NCBI RefSeq assembly: GCF_006788895.1
Contig: NZ_VFRA01000001.1
Location: 2,108,001 to 2,172,000 of the forward strand
Direction of reading: 5' to 3'
Origin: Rhodoglobus vestalii
GTDB taxonomy: Bacteria > Actinomycetota > Actinomycetes > Actinomycetales > Microbacteriaceae
Length of the DNA stretch: 64,000 bases
Shown here in pieces: positions 1 to 8,871 of this stretch (position 1 is the stretch's first letter; each line of letters begins with the position of its first letter). Under the pieces are notes generated by a model, which did not search any database, was not told the DNA's origin, and saw only the letters and a program-made list of their open reading frames with translations. A program made the translations under genes and the position numbers.

Positions 1-1
1 C

Positions 2-442
2 GGAATCGTCGAAATGCTTGAACGCTATGACGTACCGATTGCTGGTAAGCACGTTGTCGTTGTCGGTCGCGGGATCACGGTCGGTCGCCCCCTCGGACTT
101 GTGCTCACTCGCAAGGGACTGGATGCCACGGTCACCCTCACTCATTCCCGCACCACCCAGCTCGAAACGCATGTTCGCCAGGCGGATATCGTGGTTGCGG
201 CTGTCGGCTCTGCTGGCCTTATCCGCCCTGAATGGATCAAGCCGGGCGCTGCGGTGCTCGATGTCGGAATCACTCGTGTCGTCGACGAGGCAACCGGCAA
301 GGGGCGACTCGTCGGAGACGTTGACCCCGGTGTTGCGGAGGTCGCGGGTTACCTTTCGCCGATGCCCGGCGGTGTCGGGCCGATGACCCGTGCGATGCTC
401 GTCAAGAACGTTGTTGAGGCGGCAGAACGGCTTGCACAGTGA
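2..442 (+). CDS. folD: Bifunctional methylenetetrahydrofolate dehydrogenase/cyclohydrolase FolD, 3' part
   Basis: This is the C-terminal half of FolD, the cytosolic enzyme that interconverts 5,10-methylene-THF and 10-formyl-THF using NADP. The reading frame is open to the left edge (GIVEML before the first ATG at 14), so the true start lies outside the window. Visible family features are the NADP-binding loop [14 protein letters not shown] and the C-terminal signature [15 protein letters not shown]. About half of a normal ~285-residue FolD is present. Its TGA overlaps the GTG of the next small gene, so the two are probably translationally coupled. The identification is secure. Confidence 0.95.
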   Translation, partial: GIVEMLERYDVPIAGKHVVVVGRGITVGRPLGLVLTRKGLDATVTLTHSRTTQLETHVRQADIVVAAVGSAGLIRPEWIKPGAAVLDVGITRVVDEATGKGRLVGDVDPGVAEVAGYLSPMPGGVGPMTRAMLVKNVVEAAERLAQ

Positions 443-594
443 CCAAGAAGCGCCCCCCGACCACGCCGCCCGCCTACCCGGGGATGCGCACCCCTCGCAA
501 GCGCCGCTTCCCCTGGGCTCGCCTTTGGGTGTGGACGGGCACCGTCGTTGGGATTGGGTTCATCGTCGCGTTCGTGCTCAAGGTTGTGGCTTAG
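439..594 (+). CDS. Small basic single-pass membrane protein (51 aa)
   Basis: A 51-codon GTG-started reading frame that overlaps the folD stop by four bases (GTGA). The first ~28 residues are rich in K, R and P ([20 protein letters not shown]), followed by one hydrophobic segment of about 20 residues ([20 protein letters not shown]). This predicts an inside-positive membrane anchor. The stop-coupled start and clean membrane topology argue that it is real although very short. Its TAG overlaps the stop of the convergent galK-like gene. Function unknown. Confidence 0.7.
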   Translation: MTKKRPPTTPPAYPGMRTPRKRRFPWARLWVWTGTVVGIGFIVAFVLKVVA

Positions 595-1607
595 CGGTCG
601 CGCACGGCACCCTGTGACGGCGACACTTCCTCCACGGTCGGTTGCCCCATCGCGTGCTCGGCGAATGCGCCATCGAGCGCAACCCGCACCCGGGATGCCG
701 TGTCGGTGTCGACGAGGGCGACGGCTACTCCGCTGAAGGGGCGGCCGAGCATCCGCGCCCCTAAAGCACCGGCGGCAACGGCAGTTTCGACGGCGAGGTC
801 AACTTCGGTGGTGGAGATCCGGTAGTCGTCACGCAGGCTCACGTGCGAGGCGTCGAGTAGGGCGCCAAGCAGCCGGGGTGTCTCGTCACGGATGGCGAGC
901 ACCGCATCGCGTATCCGCTGGTTCTCGGTGACCGTGTGCAGGGTTCGGCGCACCTCGTCGTCGGCTGTCGCCGTTTCGAGGGCATCAGCGGTCGGGGCAT
1001 CGGTGTCGATCACGAGCAGTTCGAGGCCGGCGGTCGTCCAGTCCAGTGGCAGTGGCTCGGGGCGACTCTCACCCTCAAGCCGCACGAGCGCGTGGTCGTT
1101 GAGCGCAAACACGCAGGCGGCAGCATCGGGGTGGTGGGAAAGCTGGGCAGTTTGCGCGTCCAACTCCCACAGGTCGGTGAGCGCCAGCGCCAGCGCAGCC
1201 TCGAGCGCTGACGAGGAACCCAGCCCGGCACCCACCGGAATCGTCGTATCGATAAACACGTCAACACCACTGAGCTCATGCTGGTGGGCGGATGCCGCCA
1301 TCACCTCCTGCACAATCGCCAGCGCCAGACGGCTCCACCCCGCAATCTCGCTGGTGTCGAGCTCATCGAGCTCCACGGTGATGAGTTCATCAACCAGCGC
1401 ACTGGCAATACGCACGCTGCGATCGCTGCGGGTGGAGGCGGCCAGCACGGTACGGCGGTTGATGGCAATCGCAAGTTCGGCATCCGTGTCGGGGCTGTTG
1501 GCGGTGCCGAGTAGTGTCAGGCGGCCGGGGGCAGACCAGACGCCGGCCGCGGGGTGGCCGAAGACGGCCTCAAAGTCGTTGAGTACGTCGTCGCGAATAT
1601 CTGACAT
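591..1607 (-). CDS. Degenerate galactokinase-like GHMP protein
   Basis: A 338-residue GHMP-fold protein that aligns along its whole length with bacterial GalK. ATG at 1607 is chosen because an AAAGAA-type ribosome site precedes it; a longer frame to 1661 would cross galM. The ATP-binding glycine motif PVGAGLGSSSALE (residues 124-136) is intact. The galactose-binding signature, usually GRVNLIGEHTDYN, reads GRLTLLGTANSPDTD here, and the segment that should carry the catalytic Asp (MDQ) reads HHPDAAACVFAL. The C-terminal GGGFGG motif is also altered to GRPFSG. It probably does not phosphorylate galactose, yet the frame is open and it stays beside galM. It could be a sensor, a kinase for another compound, or an early relic. 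Confidence 0.75.
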   Translation of the reverse strand: MSDIRDDVLNDFEAVFGHPAAGVWSAPGRLTLLGTANSPDTDAELAIAINRRTVLAASTRSDRSVRIASALVDELITVELDELDTSEIAGWSRLALAIVQEVMAASAHQHELSGVDVFIDTTIPVGAGLGSSSALEAALALALTDLWELDAQTAQLSHHPDAAACVFALNDHALVRLEGESRPEPLPLDWTTAGLELLVIDTDAPTADALETATADDEVRRTLHTVTENQRIRDAVLAIRDETPRLLGALLDASHVSLRDDYRISTTEVDLAVETAVAAGALGARMLGRPFSGVAVALVDTDTASRVRVALDGAFAEHAMGQPTVEEVSPSQGAVRDR

Positions 1608-1639
1608 GGGTTCTTTCTGGTTTGTGAGTTTTACGCCGG

Positions 1640-1645
1640 TAGGCT
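1640..1645 (+). promoter_or_regulatory. -10 box TAGGCT of a leaderless galM promoter
   Basis: TAGGCT followed by six bases and then the GTG start of galM, with no Shine-Dalgarno sequence. The spacing puts transcription start at or next to the start codon, so the mRNA is probably leaderless. The whole divergent galK-like/galM gap is only 44 bases. Confidence 0.5.
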
Positions 1646-1651
1646 GTTGCG

Positions 1652-2572
1652 GTGAGCGCACCCACCGGAACCCAGTACATCATTACTCGTGCCACTGCGG
1701 CGGGGGAGGCGTGGGCGACCGTCACCGAACTTGCCGCGTCCTTGCGCACATTCAGTATCGGCGGTGTTGATCTCATTGAGGGATACGCCGAAACCAAGCT
1801 GCCTCCCTTTGCGGATGGCATCGTGTTGGTGCCGTGGCCGAACCGGGTCGAAGATGGCCAATGGATGCTCGATGACGATCTTCAGCAGCTCGATATCACT
1901 GAGGGCGACCGAAACACTGCCATCCATGGGCTGCTGCGCAACACCGGTTACACACTCACCGAGCGTACCGACAGCTCAGTGACACTGGGCGCCACAGTTT
2001 TTCCCCAGCATGGGTACCCGTTCCACCTGCATACGACGGTGCGCTACGAACTGATCGAGACAGGGCTGCGCGTTACCCACACCGCCACCAACCTGTCGGA
2101 GGCTGCTGCCCCGTATGGACTGGGAACGCACCCGTTCTTCAGGATTGGCAACACTCCCACCGCGGAGCTCACCCTCAGGATGACGGCGGCCACCCACTTC
2201 GAGGTGGACGAGCGACTTATTCCGACCGCCGAAGTAGCGGCACCCGGCACCCCGTTCGATTTCAGTGCTGGACGACTCGTGGGTGAGCTAGAACTGGATA
2301 CCGCATTCGGTGGCGTAGAAGTTGTCGATGGGGTTGCCGTTCGGCTGACCGCACCGGATGGTGGAGAGCTGCGGTTGATGGTCGACGACAACTTCGACTT
2401 CATCCAAATCTTCACCACCGACAGCTTTCCCACGCCCACCGGACCGGGGCGCGCTGTTGCCATTGAACCCATGACCGGGGCGCCCAACGCCTTCAACACC
2501 GGTCGTGGTTTGTTGTGGCTCGAACCGGGCGTTGAATTCTCTGCCAGCTGGGGAGTGGAATACTCCGCATGA
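1652..2572 (+). CDS. galM: Aldose 1-epimerase (galactose mutarotase family)
   Basis: A 306-residue cytosolic aldose 1-epimerase, which interconverts the alpha and beta anomers of aldohexoses. Family marks include the early NRVEDGQW region, the catalytic histidine regions NTAIHGLLRNTGY and GTHPFFRIG, and a C-terminal AIEPMTGAPNAF stretch. It starts with GTG and lacks a ribosome site, fitting the leaderless promoter just upstream. It is divergent from the galactokinase-like gene, which suggests a former Leloir pair. Substrate preference cannot be read from sequence. Confidence 0.9.
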   Translation: MSAPTGTQYIITRATAAGEAWATVTELAASLRTFSIGGVDLIEGYAETKLPPFADGIVLVPWPNRVEDGQWMLDDDLQQLDITEGDRNTAIHGLLRNTGYTLTERTDSSVTLGATVFPQHGYPFHLHTTVRYELIETGLRVTHTATNLSEAAAPYGLGTHPFFRIGNTPTAELTLRMTAATHFEVDERLIPTAEVAAPGTPFDFSAGRLVGELELDTAFGGVEVVDGVAVRLTAPDGGELRLMVDDNFDFIQIFTTDSFPTPTGPGRAVAIEPMTGAPNAFNTGRGLLWLEPGVEFSASWGVEYSA

Positions 2573-2610
2573 GGTGCTACGAATGAGGGACGCCGCATGA
2601 GGTGCCACGC

Positions 2611-3669
2611 ATGAGTCCAGAACCGAAAACACGCGATGTGCGCCGGTGGCGACGCTACCTTGCCGCAGAACGGGCTGAGGCGGCGATCTATCGTGACCTG
2701 GCATCCCGCCGCACGGGGGAAGAGCGCGAAATTCTTTTGGCGCTTGCCGCGGCCGAAAAACGCCACGAAGATCACTGGTTGAGACTGCTGGGTGATCGGA
2801 CTGGGCGACCGCTGCCAACTGATCCGCGCACGAGTCTGCTGGGGCTGCTGGCACGGCGTTTTGGTTCCGTCTTTGTGCTTGCGCTCGCCCAGCGAGCAGA
2901 GTCTCGGTCGCCGTATCTGGATGACACCGACGCCACCGATACGATGGCCGCCGATGAGGCTGTGCACGAGGAGGTTGTTCGTGCTCTCGCCACTCGTGGC
3001 CGCCAACGTCTCTCGGGCACCTTTCGCGCCGCAGTGTTTGGAGCGAATGATGGGCTCGTCTCCAACCTCGCCCTCGTTCTCGGCATGAGCGCGGCAGGCC
3101 TGCCCACCGCGGTGGTGCTGCTCACCGGAGTTGCCGGTCTCCTCGCTGGTGCGCTCTCAATGGCCGCCGGTGAATACGTGTCGGTGCGCTCCCAACTGGA
3201 GCTTGAGAACGCCGCCGCGCACGGCCCCATCCCGACGGACTCGGTCACCAATCTCGACGTCGATGAGAACGAATTAGCTCTCGTGTATCGTGCTCGCGGG
3301 ATGAGCACTCGCGAGGCAGACGTGCACGCGGCAGAAGTGCTGGCGGGCACACCCGCTCAAGCGGTGGCTACGGCGCCAGCGCACAATCCGATCGGCTCAG
3401 CTCTCGGAGCGGCGGGCTCAAGTTTCGTGTTCTTTGCCTCGGGCGCGATCATCCCGGTGTTGCCGTACCTGTTCGGTGCTGAGGGGCTCACTGCAGTGTT
3501 CATCGCCGCCGGCCTGGTGGGGGTTGCACTACTTCTCACCGGCTCAATTGTTGGTCTGCTTTCGGGTGCATCGCCGTTGAAGCGTGCGCTCCGCCAGTTG
3601 GCAATCGGTTATGGTGCCGCCGCGGCCACCTACCTGCTCGGGCTACTATTCGGGGTGAGTGTCGGCTAG
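2611..3669 (+). CDS. Ferritin-like/VIT1-CCC1 fusion: iron/manganese transporter
   Basis: Two-domain protein of 352 residues. The N-terminal ~130 residues form a rubrerythrin-type ferritin-like domain with metal-ligand patterns (EAAIYRDLA, AAEKRHEDHW, ADEAVHEE). The rest is a VIT1/CCC1 transporter domain that starts at FRAAVFGANDGLVSN and has about five membrane segments. Family members move Fe2+ or Mn2+ out of the cytosol. ATG at 2611 is preferred over GTG at 2602 because GAGG lies eight bases before it. The short gap after galM holds an imperfect duplication of ATGAGGTGC(C/T)ACG. Confidence 0.9.
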   Translation: MSPEPKTRDVRRWRRYLAAERAEAAIYRDLASRRTGEEREILLALAAAEKRHEDHWLRLLGDRTGRPLPTDPRTSLLGLLARRFGSVFVLALAQRAESRSPYLDDTDATDTMAADEAVHEEVVRALATRGRQRLSGTFRAAVFGANDGLVSNLALVLGMSAAGLPTAVVLLTGVAGLLAGALSMAAGEYVSVRSQLELENAAAHGPIPTDSVTNLDVDENELALVYRARGMSTREADVHAAEVLAGTPAQAVATAPAHNPIGSALGAAGSSFVFFASGAIIPVLPYLFGAEGLTAVFIAAGLVGVALLLTGSIVGLLSGASPLKRALRQLAIGYGAAAATYLLGLLFGVSVG

Positions 3670-3702
3670 CACTGCGACGCCATTAATGATGGGGAGGTCG
3701 CG

Positions 3703-4269
3703 ATGACAACAGCACTGATCGTGGTGGATGTGCAGCTCGGCTTCGACGACGCCGACTACTGGGGCGAGCGCAACAATCCCGACTGCGACTCCAACATCGG
3801 CATGCTGATCGGGCATTGGCGTCGCCAGGGTTGGCCGATCGTCTACGTTCGACATGATTCAGCGGATGCCGCTTCGCCGCTTCACCCGAGCTCTCCCGGC
3901 AATCGGTTTAGGGATGTGCTCTCGGGAACGCCCGATCTGCTGGTGTCGAAGACGGTGAACTCGAGTTTTCATGGCAGCCCCGATCTGGGTGCGTGGCTGA
4001 CAGCATCCGGGATCAACTCCATTGCGATCTGCGGCATCACAACGAACCACTGCTGCGAAACCACCGCGCGGGTGGGAGGCAATCTCGGCTATGACGTGAC
4101 GTTTGTTGTGGATGCCACCCACACGTTTGATCGCGTCGGACCGTTCGGCGAAGAGATCGCCGCCGATGAACTCTCGACGATCACCGGGGTGAACCTGCAC
4201 GGGGAATTTGCGCGAGTCGTGGTGACGCACGACCTCCTGGGTGCCGCTCCGGACGGCTTCGACGCCTAG
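3703..4269 (+). CDS. Cysteine hydrolase of the isochorismatase/nicotinamidase family
   Basis: A 188-residue isochorismatase-like hydrolase. The three catalytic residues can be placed: Asp in ALIVVDVQLGF, Lys in LLVSKTVNSSF, and Cys in GITTNHCCETTAR (the normal ITxxCVxxT region). GGGGAGG-like sequence (ATGGGGAGGTCGCG) gives a good ribosome site before ATG 3703. The family covers nicotinamidases, isochorismatases and amide hydrolases; nothing around it fixes the substrate. Confidence 0.85.
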   Translation: MTTALIVVDVQLGFDDADYWGERNNPDCDSNIGMLIGHWRRQGWPIVYVRHDSADAASPLHPSSPGNRFRDVLSGTPDLLVSKTVNSSFHGSPDLGAWLTASGINSIAICGITTNHCCETTARVGGNLGYDVTFVVDATHTFDRVGPFGEEIAADELSTITGVNLHGEFARVVVTHDLLGAAPDGFDA

Positions 4270-4312
4270 CCGAGCGCGCCCAGCCGATCCGTGCGTTTTC
4301 AGCGCTGAAGGT

Positions 4313-4318
4313 TATGCT
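4313..4318 (+). promoter_or_regulatory. Putative -10 box TATGCT upstream of the Stealth gene
   Basis: TATGCT in GGTTATGCTGG resembles an extended -10 element. It overlaps an in-frame ATG at 4314, which argues that this ATG is not the start and that the Stealth protein begins at 4389 after a leader of roughly 65 bases. Confidence 0.35.
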
Positions 4319-4388
4319 GGAACGAGCTAACGGCACGCCGATAATCGGGCGGCCGGGCATCTCAGCCAGGCTCGAACGACGGGGCCCC

Positions 4389-5951
4389 ATGATCGATCAT
4401 GTTTCTTCTCCTGCGGTGGTGAATCGCGACGATGTTGTTGTGCACGATGGACTGCTTGCGCTCACGAATAACACTCTGACGCCGCGCGAGGCTGCCACCG
4501 CAGACCTCCTGTTTCTTCGCGGTGTGCTCGACGACGCGAACATCCCGTTTTTGCTGGTGCGGGGTGGGGGCGATGCGGCGGTGTTGGCTGTTGACTGGAA
4601 AGATCGCAAGGCGCTGACGGTTGCGTTGGTGGCGGCCTGCCAGAATGAGCCGTTTTATGTGAAGCCTGCGCGCATCAAGGAGACGGGTAAGCCGGTCGCG
4701 TCGGATGTTCGCGATAGCCCCGTGCTGGTTGCGGATGGCGTGCTCACCTCGGCGATTAAGGCGAAAGCCATGGTGTTGTTTCGCCCGCGGGTGGAGCCTG
4801 CGGGTCGCATACGTTTTGATGTGTCGTTTTGTGTGCGGGTGGAGCTGTGGGAGTACGTGCGGGATGAGGTTGTGGCTCCCAACCCCAATGCGCTGATGCG
4901 CCGTTGGTTGCCACGCTCCGAAGCGATTGCCGCCACCGTTGAGTTGCATAATCAGACGTGGCCAACATTGCAGGGCATGTTCGATCCACTGGCCAGCGAC
5001 ATCCAGTTTGATATCGACATTGTCTTTTCGTGGGTGGATGGCGCCGAGCTCGAGTGGCAAAAGGCTAGGGCCTCCCAGATGGAGAATTACGTGGTCGGCG
5101 AGGGCGACGATTCGGTTGCCCGCTTTCGGCAGTTGGATGAGCTCAAGTACGCCCTGCGTTCCGTCTATCTGTTCGCCCCTTGGATTCGCAATATCTACAT
5201 TGCCACTGACTCGCCTCGACCGGCGTGGTTGGCCGAGCATCCGCGGGTCACGTTGGTGCGCAGTGAGGGCTTCTTCGCTAACCACGACGATCTGCCCACC
5301 CATAACTCGCATGCTGTGGAAAGCCAGTTGCACAACATTCCGGGGCTGAGCGAACACTTCTTGTATTCCAACGATGACATGTTTTTTGGTCGCCCGGTGA
5401 GCGCTGCGGCCTTCTTTACACCTGGCGGCGTCTCGAAATTCATTGAGGCGCGCACCCGCATCGGTTTGGGGGAGAGCAGCGTTGAGCGTTCCGGGTTTGA
5501 GAATGCGGCTCGCGTCAACCGCCGCTTGTTGCAGCAAAAGTTCGGTGCAACGATCACCCGCCACTTGGAGCATGCGGTAACGCCGCTGCGCGTGTCAGTG
5601 ATGAAAGAACTTGAGCGCGAGTTTCCTGACGATTTTGCTCGCACGAGCGCGAGCGCGTTCCGTCAGGCGACAGACATTTCGGTGACCAACTCGCTGTACC
5701 ACTATTACGCGCTGCTGAGCGGTAAGGCGATGGTGCAGGCGGATGCCAAGGTTAAGTACATTGACACGACGTCGCTTGATGGGTTGAGAAAGATGCGGTC
5801 GCTGCTGCGTAAACGCTCAAGCGACTTTTTCTGCCTCAATGACGGCAGCTTCCCGGAGCTTTCGGCGGAAGATCGAGCAGCGGCACTGCGGTCGTTCCTC
5901 GACGAGTACTATCCGATTGCTGCACCGTGGGAGTTGCCCGAAGCGGAGTAG
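4389..5951 (+). CDS. Stealth-family polysaccharide phosphotransferase
   Basis: A 520-residue Stealth protein, a family that transfers sugar 1-phosphate groups in capsule or teichoic-type phosphoglycan synthesis. All conserved blocks are visible: CR1 (DIDIVFSWVDGAELEW), CR2 (ELKYALRSVYLFAPWIRNIY through YSNDDMFFGRPV), CR3 (a histidine-containing YHYYALL region) and a C-terminal CR4. An N-terminal ~150-residue module (LLFLRGVLDDANIPFLLVRG) is typical of actinobacterial members. The start is uncertain: ATG 4389 is used here; ATG 4314 would add 25 residues but overlaps a likely -10 box. It stands alone, without other capsule genes nearby. Confidence 0.85.
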   Translation: MIDHVSSPAVVNRDDVVVHDGLLALTNNTLTPREAATADLLFLRGVLDDANIPFLLVRGGGDAAVLAVDWKDRKALTVALVAACQNEPFYVKPARIKETGKPVASDVRDSPVLVADGVLTSAIKAKAMVLFRPRVEPAGRIRFDVSFCVRVELWEYVRDEVVAPNPNALMRRWLPRSEAIAATVELHNQTWPTLQGMFDPLASDIQFDIDIVFSWVDGAELEWQKARASQMENYVVGEGDDSVARFRQLDELKYALRSVYLFAPWIRNIYIATDSPRPAWLAEHPRVTLVRSEGFFANHDDLPTHNSHAVESQLHNIPGLSEHFLYSNDDMFFGRPVSAAAFFTPGGVSKFIEARTRIGLGESSVERSGFENAARVNRRLLQQKFGATITRHLEHAVTPLRVSVMKELEREFPDDFARTSASAFRQATDISVTNSLYHYYALLSGKAMVQADAKVKYIDTTSLDGLRKMRSLLRKRSSDFFCLNDGSFPELSAEDRAAALRSFLDEYYPIAAPWELPEAE

Positions 5952-5971
5952 TCGGGTCGTTTTAGACCCGA
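5952..5971. terminator. Possible bidirectional terminator hairpin
   Basis: TCGGGTC (5952-5958) and GACCCGA (5965-5971) form a perfect 7-bp stem with a 6-base loop, between the convergent Stealth and phosphoesterase genes. There is no T tract, and part of the hairpin lies in the last codons of the phosphoesterase gene. Confidence 0.4.
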
Positions 5972-6879
5972 ACAATGCTGGGGACAACGCGCGGGTTCGT
6001 CGCGGGCGCGATCGTGATGTTGTGCTGAGCCAGTATTGCCGCAGTCTGTTCTGGGGTCACGTAGGAGAGGCTGTCGTATTCGCCGAGGGGTACCACCGAG
6101 TGCAGCACGGTTTCGTCGTACACGTGGACCAGGTTGAACGATTGTGCGCCATCCCGGCTTCGACTGCCGCCGACCGCAACGTTGAGATCTTGGGTGTAGC
6201 AGGTTGCTGAGGCAACTGAGACGGGGATGCCGGCGAAGGTTGCGGTGGTTGAGTAGTGCAGGTGGCCGGCGATGATGCTGCGGATGTCGCTGCCGCGAAT
6301 TACGGCCGCAAGATCTTGTTGCGCCCGCAGTTCGACGGTCACGGCAAGGTCGAGCATGCTGGGCACCGGGGGGTGGTGCATGGCGAGGATGGTGCCGTGG
6401 GGTGCCGGGGTGGCGAGCACGTTGTGTAGCCACAGCAGTTGGGCATCCGAAATGTGTCCGTAGTGGTGGCCGGGCACTGTGGAGTCGAGGGTGATGATGC
6501 GCAACCCGTTGATGTCGATGACGCGGTCGATGGGGTCTTCGCTCGCCGGCTCATCAAGCATCACGGTCGCGAAGGTGCTGCGGTCATCGTGGTTGCCCAT
6601 GACCCACACAACCTCAGCGCCTAGGCGCTCTGCGGCGGGTTCCACGATTGCCTTCAGTAACCGGTAGGCGTCGGGTTCACCTTTGTCGGCAAGGTCGCCC
6701 GTGAAGATGATCGCTTCGGGTCGGGACCCGGACGCTTCGAGTTCGGAGAACAGTTTCTGTAGCTTCACCTCGCTATCAAGGGTGTTGTACAGCTTTCGTT
6801 CGCCCGCAAGAAAGTGTGTGTCACTCAGGTGCAACAAAAAGTGTTCGGGTCGTGGGTATTGCGACTCGTAGCCGGTCAT
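5962..6879 (-). CDS. Calcineurin-like metallophosphoesterase (CpdA type)
   Basis: A 305-residue two-metal phosphoesterase. The five metal motifs are in order: HLSDTHF, FTGDLAD, MGNHDD, AMHHPP and AGHLHYS. This pattern matches the cyclic-nucleotide phosphodiesterase (CpdA/Icc, Rv0805-like) branch, which hydrolyses cAMP or other phosphodiesters, although the substrate cannot be fixed from sequence. ATG at 6879 (MTGYESQ) is preferred over an upstream in-frame start at 7053, because the extra 58 residues are proline/arginine-rich read-through of non-coding DNA. Confidence 0.85.
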   Translation of the reverse strand: MTGYESQYPRPEHFLLHLSDTHFLAGERKLYNTLDSEVKLQKLFSELEASGSRPEAIIFTGDLADKGEPDAYRLLKAIVEPAAERLGAEVVWVMGNHDDRSTFATVMLDEPASEDPIDRVIDINGLRIITLDSTVPGHHYGHISDAQLLWLHNVLATPAPHGTILAMHHPPVPSMLDLAVTVELRAQQDLAAVIRGSDIRSIIAGHLHYSTTATFAGIPVSVASATCYTQDLNVAVGGSRSRDGAQSFNLVHVYDETVLHSVVPLGEYDSLSYVTPEQTAAILAQHNITIAPATNPRVVPSIVRV

Positions 6880-7134
6880 ACGGATAGTCCAGCACCTCAA
6901 GGTGGATGCGCGGTGAACATTCTGCGGCGCGTTGCGGCGTGTGCCCCGTTTTGGGCGGAATCCCGGGGGTGGCGTAACCCGATTTGGGGGCGTGTCCGCC
7001 ACGGGCGGAAACGAAACCGGTCTCGGGATGCCTGGTTGGGCGCCCAGTGGCATCCCCGCTTGGGGGCCGTGGAGAATTCCGCAAACGAGTTAGCCTCGAA
7101 GTAGTGCGTTCGGAGCAGCATTTTTGGGGGACGG

Positions 7135-7983
7135 ATGATCGAAAATACTGGGGCTGAGCGAACTCAGGTGCCACCGACGTTCACGCTGGAGGACCGCCCT
7201 GCGGCATATTCTGTGATTGCGGAGCTCCTGCGCCTGCAAGCTGAAGTCGCGCCGCGCACTGCTCTGAAGCGTTTTTTTGGCGTGCGTCCCCTGCATGCGG
7301 ATGCTGCGAGCTGGTTCTCCGGCGCCCACGGCGAGCTGAAGGTGGGGGCGTTGCTCTCACGCCTCGGCACCGAGTGGACGGTGCTCCATGCGGTTCCGGC
7401 GGGCACGGGCGATAGCGATATCGACCATGTGGCGATCGGCCCGGCAGGTGTGTTCACGATCAACACGAAGCGTCATCGGGGACAAAAAATCTGGGTTGGC
7501 AACCACGTGCTGATGGTTGGAGGTCACAAGACCGACCACTTGCGCAACTCTCGCCATGAGGCGGCCCGTGCTGCCGAACGTCTCACCGCAGCGGCGGGCA
7601 TACCCGTTGACGTGCACCCCATCGTGGCGATCGTTGATGCAGCACCTTTCACCGTGAAGCAGTCACCCAGCGAGGTCAGTGTCATGGATGCTCGTTCTCT
7701 GCGGCGTTGGCTCAAACGCCGTAAAGCTCTCCTCGACCCTGAAACGGTGCAGCGCATCTCGGACGCGGCCATGGACTCGCGAATCTGGCACGCCGCGCCG
7801 GATCTCACCGTCGACCCCACCTATCTCGAGCGCTTTCACGCGCTCAACCGCGAAGTAAATCGCGCAAGAATCGCAAGGGTTCTCTGGGCTCTCGCGGTGA
7901 TGATCGGTATCGGTTTCGTGGCGGTTGTTTATGTGATCCCCGTGCTGACGTCTGTGCTGGTCGCTGCAATTACCGGAGCTTGA
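7135..7983 (+). CDS. NERD-domain protein with C-terminal membrane anchor
   Basis: A 282-residue protein with a NERD (nuclease-related) domain at about residues 60-165: GAHGELKVGALLSRLG, then GDSDIDHVAIGPAGVFTINTK, the Asp and Lys positions expected for the PD-(D/E)XK-like fold. A hydrophobic segment near the C terminus (VLWALAVMIGIGFVAVVYVI) anchors it in the membrane. A GGGGGACGG ribosome site precedes ATG 7135. NERD proteins occur widely with DNA-processing or defence genes, but this copy has no partner beside it. Function unknown. Confidence 0.8.
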   Translation: MIENTGAERTQVPPTFTLEDRPAAYSVIAELLRLQAEVAPRTALKRFFGVRPLHADAASWFSGAHGELKVGALLSRLGTEWTVLHAVPAGTGDSDIDHVAIGPAGVFTINTKRHRGQKIWVGNHVLMVGGHKTDHLRNSRHEAARAAERLTAAAGIPVDVHPIVAIVDAAPFTVKQSPSEVSVMDARSLRRWLKRRKALLDPETVQRISDAAMDSRIWHAAPDLTVDPTYLERFHALNREVNRARIARVLWALAVMIGIGFVAVVYVIPVLTSVLVAAITGA

Positions 7984-8016
7984 TGCAGCACGATACCGAA
8001 CCAGGTGAGCCTCTAG

Positions 8017-8871
8017 CTAGTCGCGCCAGCTGTGCTGCGCCACCCAGCCGAGCAACCGCTCGGCCTTCGCGGTCGACGTGAGTGACAGATTTACGCCGAG
8101 CTCGCCGCGAATCTCGACGCCGGGAAACACTTCTGCAACGAGCTCTGCATTCGACCGCGACATGACGGTGTCGGCGGCGAAGATGTTGAAGACGTCATAG
8201 CCGGGGCGGGAGGTTTCCAGGGCCAAACGGATAGCGTTGGCGCCGTCGCGGGCGTCGATGTAACCCCACAGATTCCAAGACCGCTGCCGGGCATCCGCAT
8301 CGAAGCTCGGGAACTCGGCGTAGTCGGCCGGGTCCATCACATTCGAGAAGCGCAGCGCAGTGACGCTGAGCGACGGATCCCAGCGCACAAACTTCTGCGC
8401 CATCTGCTCCTCAAGGTGCTTCACCATCGAATAGGTCGACTCGGGGCGCGTCTCATACTCCTCATCGAGCGGGATGTACGGCGGGGAAGTCTCAAACGGC
8501 AATCCGAGCACAGTCTCACTCGACGCATACGCAATAGTGCGGATACCCAAACGCTTGCACGCCTGAAACACATTGAACGTGGCATTCATGTTGTTGTGGA
8601 ACGTCGCCACATCTGACCAGAGACCGGGCGCAGGAATCGCACCGAGGTGGGCAACGGCATCCACACCCTCATGACGGTCATTGACGCCGGCGAGAGCGTC
8701 CACTACTTGGCCGTAATCGGTGAGGTCAACGTAAGTGAACTGGGTGCGATCAGGGCCAGCCATATCGAGCACCGTCACCGTGTGACCGGCAGCACGAAGT
8801 CCGGCAACCGTGGCGCGACCCAGCTTGCCGTTGCCGCCCGTAACGGCGATACGAAGGGGAGTGGATGTCAT
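8017..8871 (-). CDS. NAD-dependent epimerase/dehydratase (extended SDR)
   Basis: A 284-residue extended short-chain dehydrogenase. The dinucleotide-binding motif TGGNGKLG is at residues 10-17, and the catalytic tyrosine/lysine pair is in STYSMVKHLEE, preceded by the serine region YASSETVLG. The family includes sugar-nucleotide epimerases and uronate dehydrogenases; this size and the lack of a clear nucleotide-sugar loop favour a uronate-dehydrogenase-like member, but that is a guess. AAAGGAG stands just before the ATG. It marks the left edge of the accessory stretch that follows. Confidence 0.8.
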   Translation of the reverse strand: MTSTPLRIAVTGGNGKLGRATVAGLRAAGHTVTVLDMAGPDRTQFTYVDLTDYGQVVDALAGVNDRHEGVDAVAHLGAIPAPGLWSDVATFHNNMNATFNVFQACKRLGIRTIAYASSETVLGLPFETSPPYIPLDEEYETRPESTYSMVKHLEEQMAQKFVRWDPSLSVTALRFSNVMDPADYAEFPSFDADARQRSWNLWGYIDARDGANAIRLALETSRPGYDVFNIFAADTVMSRSNAELVAEVFPGVEIRGELGVNLSLTSTAKAERLLGWVAQHSWRD

